From positions 1 to 64,000 of the forward strand of contig CAZRCZ010000018.1 of the NCBI GenBank assembly GCA_964598765.1: a stretch of DNA of 64,000 nucleotides, given 5' to 3'. The notes under the pieces were generated by a model. The model did not search any database and was not told where the DNA came from. It was given only the letters and a program-made list of their open reading frames with translations. Shown here piece after piece: positions 15,837-24,258 of this stretch (positions are counted from its first letter, which is position 1; the number at the start of each line of letters is the position of its first letter). The position numbers and the translations under genes were made by a program. Origin of the DNA: CAZRCZ01 sp964598765. Lineage in GTDB: Bacteria; Sumerlaeota; Sumerlaeia; MVZB01; JAJFLK01.

Positions 15837-17129
15837 TCAGTGGTTCGACGGTGGCGCGGATTTGTTTGGCTCGAACCGATGCAACAGGTCGGGCGAGAGG
15901 GAGGCCAGAACGTAAATCCCGTCGCTGAGATGAATCAAACGATGCACCGTGGCGGAAGTTTCGATCTGGTTGATCGCCCGATATTCTTTGTAATCGAACC
16001 GAAGCCAGACTTGCGGGCGCGAGGCGTCCACCAGCGTCTGCAATCGCTCCAGCAAACGGTCCAGTCCGATCCCGCGCAGGGCGGAAATGGCGACGCTCTC
16101 CTTGCGCCGTAGCTCGAACCATCGCGGCTCTTCGGTTTCAGGGAGCAAATCCATTTTGTTCCAGACGACGATCGTCGGCGTCGCGCCCGCGCCCAAATCC
16201 TTCAACACGTCTTCGGTGGTTTTGATTTCGCTCTCGTAATTGGCCGAGGCGGCGTCAACGACGTGAAGGAGCACGTCGGCGTATTGAACTTCCTCCAGCG
16301 TCGCGCGAAACGCGGCGGCGAGTTGAGCCGGAAGGCGGTTGATGAATCCGACCGTGTCGGTGAACGTGACGCCCAAGCCCGACGGCAATTTTCCCCGTCG
16401 CGTCAGCGGATCGAGCGTGGCAAAAAGTTTGTCCTCGACGAACGCTTCGGCGCCGGTCAGCGCGTTGAGCAGGGTGGATTTTCCGGCGTTGGTGTAGCCG
16501 ACGAGCGCGATCGTGGGGAAGGGTCCGGCTTGGCGCCGGGCGCGCTGGGTGGCGCGACGCCCCTTGAGCTTGAGAATTTTTTCCTCAAGCGCGTGAATTC
16601 GGCGGTCAATCACGCGGCGGTCGGTTTCGAGTTTCATCTCGCCCGGTCCGCGCGTCCCGATGCCGCCCCCCAAGCGCGAGAGATCAACGTAATGCCCGCT
16701 TAGGCGGGGAAGGCGATATTGGAGTTGCGCCAACTCGACCTGCAGTTTCCCTTCGCTCGTGTGGGCGCGGCGGGCGAAAATGTCGAGAATCAATTCGCTC
16801 CGCGTGAGGACTTTGACGTCCCAGCGCGATTCGAGGTTGCGTTGCTGGGTCGGCGTGACGTCGTCGTCGAGGATCGCGGTCCCCGCTTCCTTGGCCGCGA
16901 TCTCCCCCGCGATCATCTCGACCAAACCGGAGGAGAGAAACGTGGCCGGGTCCTGCGTTCGGACGTGGGCCAGCGTCGAGCCGACGACGTTGGCCGTCGT
17001 CGTTTCGGCGAGCCGTCGCAATTCTTCGAGCGAAGCGTCCGCCTCGGCGCGTTTCACCGATTCGGTCTGCAAACCGACCAAAAAAACTTTTTCGATTTCC
17101 CGTCCGGTTGGGATTAAAGCGCCCTTCAT
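15837..17129 (-). CDS. hflX: Ribosome-associated GTPase HflX
   Basis: A 430-residue translational GTPase that binds 50S subunits and splits or rescues stalled and heat-damaged ribosomes. The N-terminal HflX domain ends in the family glycine-rich segment GGGIGTRGPGEMKLE and is followed by a coiled region (residues ~160-200). The GTPase domain has G1 GYTNAGKST, G3 DTVGFI and G4 NKMD. The length matches the family. Its last ~50 codons exist a second time at 14578-14731, where they are detached from the gene. The intact copy is therefore either the original or one restored by an incoming element. The ATG at 17129 begins MKGALIPTGREIEKVFLVG. Confidence 0.95.
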   Translation of the reverse strand: MKGALIPTGREIEKVFLVGLQTESVKRAEADASLEELRRLAETTTANVVGSTLAHVRTQDPATFLSSGLVEMIAGEIAAKEAGTAILDDDVTPTQQRNLESRWDVKVLTRSELILDIFARRAHTSEGKLQVELAQLQYRLPRLSGHYVDLSRLGGGIGTRGPGEMKLETDRRVIDRRIHALEEKILKLKGRRATQRARRQAGPFPTIALVGYTNAGKSTLLNALTGAEAFVEDKLFATLDPLTRRGKLPSGLGVTFTDTVGFINRLPAQLAAAFRATLEEVQYADVLLHVVDAASANYESEIKTTEDVLKDLGAGATPTIVVWNKMDLLPETEEPRWFELRRKESVAISALRGIGLDRLLERLQTLVDASRPQVWLRFDYKEYRAINQIETSATVHRLIHLSDGIYVLASLSPDLLHRFEPNKSAPPSNH

Positions 17130-17175
17130 GGATCAATCCGACAGGAGCGAAAGCCAAACGTCAATGAAGGGAAAT

Positions 17176-17421
17176 TCAAGTCCTCATCTCCGCCAACTGA
17201 TTTCTGATGATAATGGTTGGTTCGGGGTTGGGATGGGGGACAGGGCGGCCGGTTTCTTGGAGCAGTTGAGTGTGCTCCCGAATGCCCCAGCGAGCTTGAT
17301 ACAGGCAATCTTCGATGGAGTGGCCGACGCCGGTGAATCCTTCAAGATCGGGCGAATAGAATCCGAAGAAATCCGGCTCTTCGGTGGCCTCGATGACCAA
17401 CGAGTAGGGTAAATCAATCAT
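17176..17421 (-). CDS. hicB: HicB-type antitoxin, short form without DNA-binding domain
   Basis: An 81-residue partial RNase-H-fold protein: MIDLPYSLVIEATEEPDFFG, YSPDLEGFTGVGHSIEDCLYQARWGI. That is the HicB core which occludes HicA. There is no C-terminal helix-turn-helix or RHH domain, so autoregulation would need another factor. The start at 17421 is chosen over one seven codons upstream because homology begins there. It lies 21 bases after hicA. Confidence 0.82.
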   Translation of the reverse strand: MIDLPYSLVIEATEEPDFFGFYSPDLEGFTGVGHSIEDCLYQARWGIREHTQLLQETGRPVPHPNPEPTIIIRNQLAEMRT

Positions 17422-17442
17422 CGTTGTATCCTCTCTTGGCAA

Positions 17443-17634
17443 TTATTTCCGCGGAATGCCTGCCGCTTTGAGTATCGCATGGCAAGTCCCCGTGGGAACT
17501 TCCTTCGACCCATGATAATCCACACGGACCAATCGAGGCCACTGCGGTTTTCCATAGTAGCGAACCGATCCCTTTTCCCGAATCAGCCTAAAGCCGTGCG
17601 CTTCGAGTTCCCTGACAAGCTCGCTAAACTTCAT
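17443..17634 (-). CDS. hicA: HicA-type toxin (dsRBD-fold), lacking the usual catalytic histidine
   Basis: A 63-residue double-stranded-RNA-binding-fold protein, mRNA interferase family: MKFSELVRELEAHGFRLIREKGS, VRVDYHGSKEVPTGTCHAILKAAGI. In characterised HicA toxins the segment after KGS carries a His (KGSHH). Here it is KGSVRYY, so the usual catalytic residue is absent. The second conserved site, VDYHGSKEVPTGT, keeps its His. It may belong to a HicA subfamily with another active site or be inactive. It precedes hicB, the usual order, and ends just before gatB in the same direction. Confidence 0.82.
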   Translation of the reverse strand: MKFSELVRELEAHGFRLIREKGSVRYYGKPQWPRLVRVDYHGSKEVPTGTCHAILKAAGIPRK

Positions 17635-17646
17635 CGGATAAGGCCT

Positions 17647-19092
17647 TCACCCGCCGACTTTTTTCTTGATCAAATCGTTGACCAACTGCGGGTTGGCTTT
17701 GCCTTTGCTCAGTTTCATCACTTGGCCGACGAGGAAACCGAGCGCGCGGTCCTTCCCCTTCTTGAAATCCTCGACCGTCTGCGCGTTGCCTGCCAGAACT
17801 TCGTCCACGATTTTTTCAATCGCGCCAGTATCGGTGATTTGAACGAGTCCCTTTTTCCTGACGATCCCCTCCGGATCGCCTTCGCCGGCGAGCATGTCCT
17901 TGAAAACATCCTTGGCGATTTTGCCGCTGATGGTTTTTTCGTCAATCAGCTTGACCAATCCGGCCAGATGATCCGGCTTCACGGGGAACGCGGAAATTTC
18001 CTGTTCGGTTTCGTTCAGGATGCGCAAAACCTCGGTCATGATCCAGTTGCTGATCGCCTTGGGATTGTTGTGCGTCTTGACTCCGGTTTCATAGTAATCG
18101 GCGAACGCCTTGCTCGAAGTCAAAACTCCGGCGTCGTATTCGGGCAGACCGTATTTTTCGATGAATCGTTGCCGGCGCGCTTCGGGCAGTTCGGGAATCG
18201 CGGAACGAACGCGCTTGATCCACGCGTCGTCAATCACGACTCCGACCAGATCGGGTTCAGGGAAATAGCGGTAATCCTGCGCCTCTTCCTTCGAGCGCAT
18301 GGAATATGTGGCGGTCTGGTCGTCGTCCCATCCGCGAGTTTCCTGAATTATTTTTCCTCCCGATTCGATTTCCTTAATCTGACGTTTGGTTTCGTATTCG
18401 ATGCACTTGGCGACCATCTTCATCGAACTGAGATTCTTGACCTCAACTTTGGTTCCGAGTTTTTCGGTTCCGATGGGACGGACGGAAATGTTGGCTTCAA
18501 AGCGGAGGCGACCCTCGTGCATGTTGCAATCGCTGACGCCGAGATATTCGAGCAGGTTTTTGAGCGTCTGCATGTAGGCCATCGCGTCGTCGGAGGTCCG
18601 CATGTCGGGCGCGCTGACGATTTCAAGAAGCGCGGTTCCGGCGCGATTGAGGTCCACCAAACTGTAATCGGCCCCTTCGTACTCGGGATGGATGTTTTTT
18701 CCGGCGTCTTCCTCCAAATGGACGTTGTCCATGCCGATCTTTTTTAGTTGTCCGTTGACGCTGATCTCCAGCCACCCGCCGACGCCGAGATTTTTGCGAA
18801 GTTGGGAGATTTGGTAGTTCTTCGGCAGGTCGGGGTAATAATAATTTTTTCGCTCGAATTGCGTTCGGCGCGTCAGGTCGCAATTCAAGGCCAACGCGGT
18901 CCGCATGGCGTATTCGAACGCGGCCTTGTTCAAAACCGGAAGCGAGCCGGGCAGGCCAAGACAGACCGGACACGTTTCGGTGTTCGGGGGTTGTCCCCAC
19001 GCGGTCGAACAGCCGCAGAAGACTTTGGTCTTCGTCAGGAGTTCGACGTGGACTTCCATGCCGACGACGGTTTCGTATTGTTCCGTGTTCAT
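17647..19092 (-). CDS. gatB: Asp-tRNA(Asn)/Glu-tRNA(Gln) amidotransferase subunit B
   Basis: GatB binds misacylated tRNA and catalyses its activation and amidation within the GatCAB complex. The 481-residue protein has the normal length, with ETVVGMEVHVELLTKTKVFC, the zinc cysteines of CGC and CPVCLGLPGSLP, EDAGK, VDLNRAGTALLEIVS, DYRYFPEPDL, and the C-terminal YqeY-like tail (GQVMKLSKGKANPQLVNDLI). The start at 19092 is the first codon of homology (MNTEQYETVVG). It follows gatA by 20 bases. Confidence 0.96.
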   Translation of the reverse strand: MNTEQYETVVGMEVHVELLTKTKVFCGCSTAWGQPPNTETCPVCLGLPGSLPVLNKAAFEYAMRTALALNCDLTRRTQFERKNYYYPDLPKNYQISQLRKNLGVGGWLEISVNGQLKKIGMDNVHLEEDAGKNIHPEYEGADYSLVDLNRAGTALLEIVSAPDMRTSDDAMAYMQTLKNLLEYLGVSDCNMHEGRLRFEANISVRPIGTEKLGTKVEVKNLSSMKMVAKCIEYETKRQIKEIESGGKIIQETRGWDDDQTATYSMRSKEEAQDYRYFPEPDLVGVVIDDAWIKRVRSAIPELPEARRQRFIEKYGLPEYDAGVLTSSKAFADYYETGVKTHNNPKAISNWIMTEVLRILNETEQEISAFPVKPDHLAGLVKLIDEKTISGKIAKDVFKDMLAGEGDPEGIVRKKGLVQITDTGAIEKIVDEVLAGNAQTVEDFKKGKDRALGFLVGQVMKLSKGKANPQLVNDLIKKKVGG

Positions 19093-19112
19093 CCGTGCAA
19101 TCCGTGTCCCAC

Positions 19113-20615
19113 TTAAGTTTCTGTCTCCAAAGCCGTTTCGATCGGCGGGCGGCGGAGGTGGTGATCCGTCGCCTGCTCGTAGGCGTAGGCCGCCTGAAGA
19201 ATTTTTTCCTCGCCAAACGCCGGAGCCATGATTTGAAGGCCGATGGGAAGGTCCTCGGCCTTGGTGAATCCGCAGGGAATACTGACGCACGGAATCCCGA
19301 CCAGATTGACGGGGATCGTGAAGACGTCGGAGAGATACATCTGAAGCGGGTCGGACATTTTTTCGCCGAGTTTGAACGCCGGAGTCGGCGAGGTCGGCGT
19401 GACGATCAAATCCACTTCCTCGAACGCCAAATCGAAATCGCGCTTCATGAGTGTCCGGACCTTGAGCGCCTTCAAATAATAGGCGTCGTAAAAGCCGGCG
19501 GAAAGAGCGTAAGTTCCGAGCATGATCCGGCGTTTGACTTCCGCCCCGAAACCTTCGGAGCGCGTCTTCGTGAACATCTCGATGATGTCGCGCGTGTCCT
19601 TGGCGCGATAGCCGTATTGCGCGCCGTCGTAGCGGGCGAGATTGGACGACGCCTCGGCGGTGGCGCAAAGATAATAGGTGGCGACGGCGTATTGCGTGTG
19701 GGGAAGCGAAATTTCCACGAGCCTCGCGCCGAGATCGGTCAATTTTCTCGCGGCTTCGCGCACGGTCAGCTCGACTTCATAGTCCATTCCCTCGATGAAG
19801 TATTCCTTGGGGAGGCCGATTTTCATTCCGCGAATGTCCTTACCGAGAGACGCTTCGAAATCGGGAACGGGACCGGGCGCGGAAGTGGAATCGTTGGGAT
19901 CGTGTCCGGCAATCGCGTTCATCAAAATTGCCGCGTCGCGCACGTCGCGGGTGATGGGACCGATTTGATCGAGCGACGAGGCAAACGCGACTAAGCCGTA
20001 ACGCGAGACGCGGCCATAGGTTGGTTTTAAGCCGACGACGCTACAAAGCGCGGCGGGTTGCCGAATGGAGCCGCCCGTATCCGATCCCAGCGCTCCGGCG
20101 CATTCTCCGGCGGAGACGGCGGCGGCCGAACCACCGGACGATCCCCCCGGAATCCGATCCAAGTCCCAAGGATTGTAGGTCGGATGGTAAGCGGAATTTT
20201 CGCAGGAAGAACCCATGGCGAATTCGTCCATGTTCATTTTGCCGAGGAAAACCGCGCCCGCCGATTTGAGGCGCGAGATGACCGTCGCGTCATAGGGAGG
20301 GACAAAATTCTCCAAAATCTTTGAGGCGCAAGTGGTCTTGATCCCGCGCGCGCAGAGGTTGTCCTTGATGCCGAGGGGAATTCCCAAGAGTCGTCCGCGC
20401 TCGCCGCCCTTGAGGCGGGCGTCGGCGGAGTCGGCCTGCTCCAAGGCCAAATCCGGCGTCAGCGTCAGATAGGCTTGGATGTGCGGCTCGACCGCGCCGA
20501 TTCGATCCAGAAAAGCTTGGGTGATCTCGCGGCTGGAGACCTCTTTCCTTTCCAAAAGGTCCGCCAGTTGCGAAATCGTTTGTTCATGCAAGGGGGTTGA
20601 TGGGTGGGAACTCAT
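19113..20615 (-). CDS. gatA: Asp-tRNA(Asn)/Glu-tRNA(Gln) amidotransferase subunit A
   Basis: The glutaminase subunit of GatCAB, amidase-signature family, 500 residues. It carries the Ser-cisSer-Lys triad in GIPLGIKDN (Lys), PGGSSGGSAAAVSAG (cis-Ser) and SDTGGSIRQPAAL (nucleophile Ser). GLKPTYGRVSRYGLVAFASS and DQIGPITRDV are also typical of GatA. The ATG at 20615 overlaps the gatC stop as ATGA, implying translational coupling. The operon order is Tudor protein-gatC-gatA-gatB. Confidence 0.96.
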   Translation of the reverse strand: MSSHPSTPLHEQTISQLADLLERKEVSSREITQAFLDRIGAVEPHIQAYLTLTPDLALEQADSADARLKGGERGRLLGIPLGIKDNLCARGIKTTCASKILENFVPPYDATVISRLKSAGAVFLGKMNMDEFAMGSSCENSAYHPTYNPWDLDRIPGGSSGGSAAAVSAGECAGALGSDTGGSIRQPAALCSVVGLKPTYGRVSRYGLVAFASSLDQIGPITRDVRDAAILMNAIAGHDPNDSTSAPGPVPDFEASLGKDIRGMKIGLPKEYFIEGMDYEVELTVREAARKLTDLGARLVEISLPHTQYAVATYYLCATAEASSNLARYDGAQYGYRAKDTRDIIEMFTKTRSEGFGAEVKRRIMLGTYALSAGFYDAYYLKALKVRTLMKRDFDLAFEEVDLIVTPTSPTPAFKLGEKMSDPLQMYLSDVFTIPVNLVGIPCVSIPCGFTKAEDLPIGLQIMAPAFGEEKILQAAYAYEQATDHHLRRPPIETALETET

Positions 20616-20905
20616 CCCTGAATGATCGGCGGGACGCGGAAACATTGCGCCTCATGTTCGGGCGCGTTGGCAAGCGCCTCCTCCGGCGTCAAGCTGGGGC
20701 GAGGAACATCCTCGCGGAAGACGTTGACCAGCGGGAGGGCATGGGAAGTCGGCTCGACGTTCGTGGTGCTAAGTTGGTCCAATTTTCCGGCGTATTCGAG
20801 AATCGCGTTGAGTTGATCGGAATAGAGGGCGGTTTGTTCCGGCGTCAGCGAGAGGCGCGAAAGCCGGGCCACCTTTTCGATCTCTTGGCGCGAAATTTTA
20901 CTCAT
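20612..20905 (-). CDS. gatC: Asp-tRNA(Asn)/Glu-tRNA(Gln) amidotransferase subunit C
   Basis: A 97-residue linker subunit that wraps around GatA and GatB. It has the family pattern ISRQEIEKVARLSRLSLTPE, LDQLSTTNVEPTSHALPL, VFREDVPRPSL and a short C-terminal FRVPPII. The start ATG at 20905 lies inside the end of the preceding gene (8-base overlap), so it is translationally coupled to it. Confidence 0.93.
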   Translation of the reverse strand: MSKISRQEIEKVARLSRLSLTPEQTALYSDQLNAILEYAGKLDQLSTTNVEPTSHALPLVNVFREDVPRPSLTPEEALANAPEHEAQCFRVPPIIQG

Positions 20906-21323
20906 CGCCCCCGCGGTCCTCTTCCTCGCGCTCGGCGAAGCGATCCTCCTCGTCTTCCTCGAAAATATCCGGCTCGTCTCCTTCGGGCGGAGGCAGAGCC
21001 TCTTCATCCTGAGGCATAATGGGTTTGGCTTCGACTTCCTCCTCCTCGATAGCCGCCGCTTTTTCCGCCGCCACGGCCGCCTTGATCTTGGCCGCGACCT
21101 CGCTCTTCGGAGCCGATCCCACCTTCTTGAGCTTGGCGTATTTCAGCATCAATTTCTTTTGCCCCTCTTCTGGGAATACGACAATGGCCTTGGCGAGCTC
21201 GCCCGATCCCGAGCGAAACAGCACCGTTCCGACGCCCCATTGAGCGTGCTTCACCTGATCGCCGATGGCGATTTCATCCCACGGTTTGGGTTCGGCATCC
21301 TTGTCTTTGGTCTTGGTTGTCAT
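20898..21323 (-). CDS. Stand-alone UvrD/PcrA-tail-like Tudor domain protein with acidic C terminus
   Basis: A 141-residue protein. Residues ~20-67 (IGDQVKHAQWGVGTVLFRSG, then IVVFPEEGQKKLMLKYAKLKKV) match the pattern of the Tudor-like C-terminal domain of UvrD/PcrA helicases, which contacts RNA polymerase. There is no helicase here. Residues ~70-90 are Ala/Lys-rich and the C-terminal 45 residues are very acidic (EEDEEDRFAEREEEDRGGDE), as in DNA-mimic or polymerase-binding tails. A strong GGAGG site precedes the ATG at 21323. It overlaps gatC by 8 bases and so heads the gat operon. A role in transcription is inferred from the fold only. Confidence 0.75.
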   Translation of the reverse strand: MTTKTKDKDAEPKPWDEIAIGDQVKHAQWGVGTVLFRSGSGELAKAIVVFPEEGQKKLMLKYAKLKKVGSAPKSEVAAKIKAAVAAEKAAAIEEEEVEAKPIMPQDEEALPPPEGDEPDIFEEDEEDRFAEREEEDRGGDE

Positions 21324-21395
21324 GCTTTCATCCCTCCATCAAACCTGAGAGCATCTCAAAATTTGCCCCGCCGACGCAATCGAAATTGCGCCGAT

Positions 21396-22178
21396 TTATT
21401 GCATCCTCAAGCCGCCGCAAACCGTAAAGGCTTGGCCGGTCATGCCGGAGGATTCGTCGCCGGCCAGAAAAAGCACGGCCTTGGCCACTTCCTCGGCGCT
21501 CACCATTCTGCCGAGCGGAACACCGTTGACGGCCTGACGCTGGGCTTTTTCGAGCGGGATTCCCCTCGCTTCGGCCCGCGCGGCGATGACGCGGTTCATC
21601 CGTTCCCCTTCGACCGCTCCCGGGCAGACGCAATTGACGCGGATTTTTTTCGGCCCCAATTCGGCGGCCATCGAATGATTCAGGCCGATCATGCCCCATT
21701 TCGAGGCGGCGTAGGGGGTCCGCAGAGGATAACCGATCCTTCCCGCCACCGAGGAAATGTTCACGATAGCGCCGCCTCCGGAACGAATCATTTTGCGGAC
21801 AGCGTGCTTGGAGCAAAGAAACGCGCCCGTCAGATTGGTCCGGAGTGTCGCTTCCCATTCCTCAAGCGTCACGTCCGAGACCAATTTGGTCGGCCCCTCG
21901 ACGCCCGCATTGTTGACGAGAATATCCAATCGTCCGAACGCGCCGATGGTCCGGTCAATCATCCGCTCGACGGAGGCTTCGTCTCCCACGTCGGTGACGA
22001 TGGCCTCGGCCTTGCGGTCCATCGCGCGGACGGCGGCGGCGACGGCTTCCAAGCGGTCCTTGCTCCGCGCGGCAAGCGCGGCGTCGGCTCCTTCGCGCGC
22101 GAACGCCAGCGCAATGACCTCGCCGATGCCGTATCCCGCGCCCGTGACGATCACGACCTTGTTTTCAAATCGCAACAT
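21396..22178 (-). CDS. Short-chain dehydrogenase/reductase (SDR), FabG-like
   Basis: A classical SDR of ~260 residues that oxidises or reduces a hydroxyl/keto group with NAD(P). It has the cofactor motif VTGAGYGIGEV, NNAG (LVNNAGVEGP), catalytic Ser in VNISSVAG, and YAASKWG (Tyr and Lys). The C-terminal VCPGAVEGERM and GMTGQAFTVCGG are standard. The ATG at 22178 (MLRFENKVVIVTG) has GGAG six bases upstream. An ATG four codons earlier (22190) is the alternative. The substrate is unknown. It is convergent with nothing and divergent from the acetyltransferase gene at 22343. Confidence 0.9.
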   Translation of the reverse strand: MLRFENKVVIVTGAGYGIGEVIALAFAREGADAALAARSKDRLEAVAAAVRAMDRKAEAIVTDVGDEASVERMIDRTIGAFGRLDILVNNAGVEGPTKLVSDVTLEEWEATLRTNLTGAFLCSKHAVRKMIRSGGGAIVNISSVAGRIGYPLRTPYAASKWGMIGLNHSMAAELGPKKIRVNCVCPGAVEGERMNRVIAARAEARGIPLEKAQRQAVNGVPLGRMVSAEEVAKAVLFLAGDESSGMTGQAFTVCGGLRMQ

Positions 22179-22342
22179 CCGCTTCTCCATCAATAGAAAG
22201 CAGGATAATGCTCCAGTCGGCGGGAATCCAGCGCAAACCCAAGCGTTCCGGAGGCTTTCTTCTTGCTCGGTTGACGTGGGTGTCTTAGATTCAAAGGAAG
22301 CCCGGCGGCTGAAATGTCGGCGGGAAGGAATAGGTCAAAGCG

Positions 22343-23377
22343 ATGCAGAAGCGAATAGATCAGAGGCCGCTCAAGGGCGCGAGGGCATCCCAATCCGAGG
22401 GCGTGAAGGCTCCATTGGACATTCGTTCCATTACCCGCCGCTTGGTCGAAACGTATCGTGAAGAGTTGCCGCTCAATCATCTGCATCAATCGGAACTTCC
22501 TAACCGCGAGAAGGCCATCGCGATTCTTCATCAGGTCAAGGACATTCTTTTTCCCGACCATCGTTTGCTCCAGCGTATCCGGCAGGGGGACACGGAGTAT
22601 CATGCGGGCGGATTGATGGAGGCGATCGAAGGGGATTTGTTTCAGCAGATTCTTCTGGCGCGAGCCTACGCCGAGCATGATCGAAGGACCGAGGAGGAAA
22701 TCGAAACGCAATCGCGAGCCGACACGATGGAATTTTTGAGCCGTCTGCCCGATTTGAGGCACATCCTCTCGCAGGACGTTCAGGCCGCCTACGAAGGCGA
22801 CCCGGCGGCGACGTCATTCGATGAAATCATTTTTTGCTATCCCGGCTTCGAGGCGATTTCCACCTATCGCATCGCGCACGAGCTTCACCGCCTCGGCATT
22901 CCGCTTCTGCCCCGGATCATGACCGAGCACGCGCACAGCGTCACCGGTTGCGACATTCATCCGGGGGCGAAGATCGGCGGCTCGTTCTTCATAGACCACG
23001 CCACGGGGGTCGTCATCGGCGCGACGGCGATCCTCGGCGAGCGCGTCAAACTCTATCAGGGAGTCACGCTCGGCGCGCTCTCGTTCCACCTCGACGCGCA
23101 AGGAAACGTCATCCGCACGACCAAGCGCCACCCAACGCTGGAGGACGGCGTTGTCATTTATGCGGGCGCGACGGTGCTCGGCGGCGAGACCGTGATCGGC
23201 AAGGGAAGCGTGATCGGCGGCTCGTGCTGGATCACCCGTTCGCTTCCTCCGTATTCCAAGGTTATTCTCAGCGAGCCGCAGATGCGGATTCACACCCCTT
23301 CCAAGGGAGAAACCGCGCCCTCGGATAAATCAGGCGCGAAGGAATCCAAAAGGAAGGAAGCCGATTGGTGTATCTGA
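22343..23377 (+). CDS. cysE: Serine O-acetyltransferase, EpsC/CysE type
   Basis: Makes O-acetylserine from serine and acetyl-CoA, the first step of cysteine synthesis. The 344-residue protein has a long N-terminal helical region (~1-170, longer than E. coli CysE, as in the EpsC group). A left-handed beta-helix of hexapeptide repeats follows (GCDIHPGAKIGGSFFIDHAT, GVVIGATAILGERVKLYQGV, TLEDGVVIYAGATVLGG) with the catalytic His region FIDHATG. The C-terminal ~40 residues are Lys/Ser-rich and end in I, as is common for CysK-binding tails (final WCI). It is separated from cysK at 715-1692. Naming it cysE follows function; the sequence group is EpsC. Confidence 0.9.
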   Translation: MQKRIDQRPLKGARASQSEGVKAPLDIRSITRRLVETYREELPLNHLHQSELPNREKAIAILHQVKDILFPDHRLLQRIRQGDTEYHAGGLMEAIEGDLFQQILLARAYAEHDRRTEEEIETQSRADTMEFLSRLPDLRHILSQDVQAAYEGDPAATSFDEIIFCYPGFEAISTYRIAHELHRLGIPLLPRIMTEHAHSVTGCDIHPGAKIGGSFFIDHATGVVIGATAILGERVKLYQGVTLGALSFHLDAQGNVIRTTKRHPTLEDGVVIYAGATVLGGETVIGKGSVIGGSCWITRSLPPYSKVILSEPQMRIHTPSKGETAPSDKSGAKESKRKEADWCI

Positions 23378-23398
23378 AGCGAACCTTCAATTAAAAAT

Positions 23399-23472
23399 TC
23401 ACCACGGAGACATAGAGAAGTTTGTCAAATGCGGGGACCGATCCAGCCAACCTCTCTGTGTCTCTGTGGTGA
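23399..23472. repeat. Long inverted repeat at the 3' end of the acetyltransferase gene
   Basis: The left arm 23399-23420 (tcaccacggagacatagaga core) and right arm 23451-23472 are reverse complements with three mismatches in 22. It is one of the inverted-repeat family seen at many gene ends in this window, in the CACCACAGAGACACAGAGA sequence type also found at 38876-38999 and 53035-53237. Confidence 0.75.
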
Positions 23473-23493
23473 GTTCTTCCGTGGGAATTTTCC

Positions 23494-24258
23494 ATGATTC
23501 ATTCGCTTGTCGCCGTGATGGCCCATCCCGACGACATTGAAATTCACGTCGCCGGTACGCTTTGCCTTCTGCGGGATCGCGGATGGGAGATTCATTTCGT
23601 GACGGTCTGCAACGGCGATTGCGGGAGCATGGAGCATCCCCGGCGAAAGATCGCGCAAATCCGAAAAAAGGAGGCCGAAGAAGCCGCGCGGCATTTCGGC
23701 GCGACCTATGACGGCTTGGGCGTGGGCGATCTCCGCGTGACCTATTCCCCCGCGATCAAAACGAAAATCGTCGCGGTCCTCCGCAAATACCACGCCGACG
23801 CGGTCATCACGCACGCGCGGCAGGATTACATGGCGGACCATGAAATAACCTCGATGCTGACGCGGGAGGCTTGCTTTGCCGCTCCCGCTCCGAATTGGCC
23901 GACGCACGGGAGACACAAACCGCCGGATTCAATTCCCGAACTTTATTACGCCGATCCGACCTCGCAAACCGACGCGAATGGAAACGTCGTCGCGATGCCC
24001 ATCGTTATTGACGTGGGTTCCGTGATGAAGGAGAAGGAGGCGCTCCTTGCCTGCCACGCCTCGCAACGCGATTGGCTCAAGAAACAGCACGGCGAGGACA
24101 ATTACATCTTAACCATGCGCGAATGGGGTCGAAATCGCGGGAAGCAGGCCGGTTTTGAATACGGCGAAGGATTGACCCAACATTTGGGGCATCCGTTTCC
24201 GAAGCAATCCAAATTGCTTCGCGCGCTTGGAAAACTCGCGCGCGTTCAAGAAGCCTGA
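23494..24258 (+). CDS. PIG-L family N-acetylglucosaminyl deacetylase-like protein
   Basis: A 254-residue zinc-dependent deacetylase of the LmbE/PIG-L fold. The metal motif AHPDDIEI lies near the N terminus (residues 10-17), and the second conserved region ITHARQDYMADHEITSMLTR contains the third ligand His. Family members deacetylate GlcNAc-linked substrates (GlcNAc-PI, GlcNAc-Ins, bacillithiol precursors, antibiotics). The substrate cannot be assigned here. The 3' end overlaps the end of the convergent membrane protein gene at 24246 by 13 bases. Confidence 0.87.
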   Translation: MIHSLVAVMAHPDDIEIHVAGTLCLLRDRGWEIHFVTVCNGDCGSMEHPRRKIAQIRKKEAEEAARHFGATYDGLGVGDLRVTYSPAIKTKIVAVLRKYHADAVITHARQDYMADHEITSMLTREACFAAPAPNWPTHGRHKPPDSIPELYYADPTSQTDANGNVVAMPIVIDVGSVMKEKEALLACHASQRDWLKKQHGEDNYILTMREWGRNRGKQAGFEYGEGLTQHLGHPFPKQSKLLRALGKLARVQEA

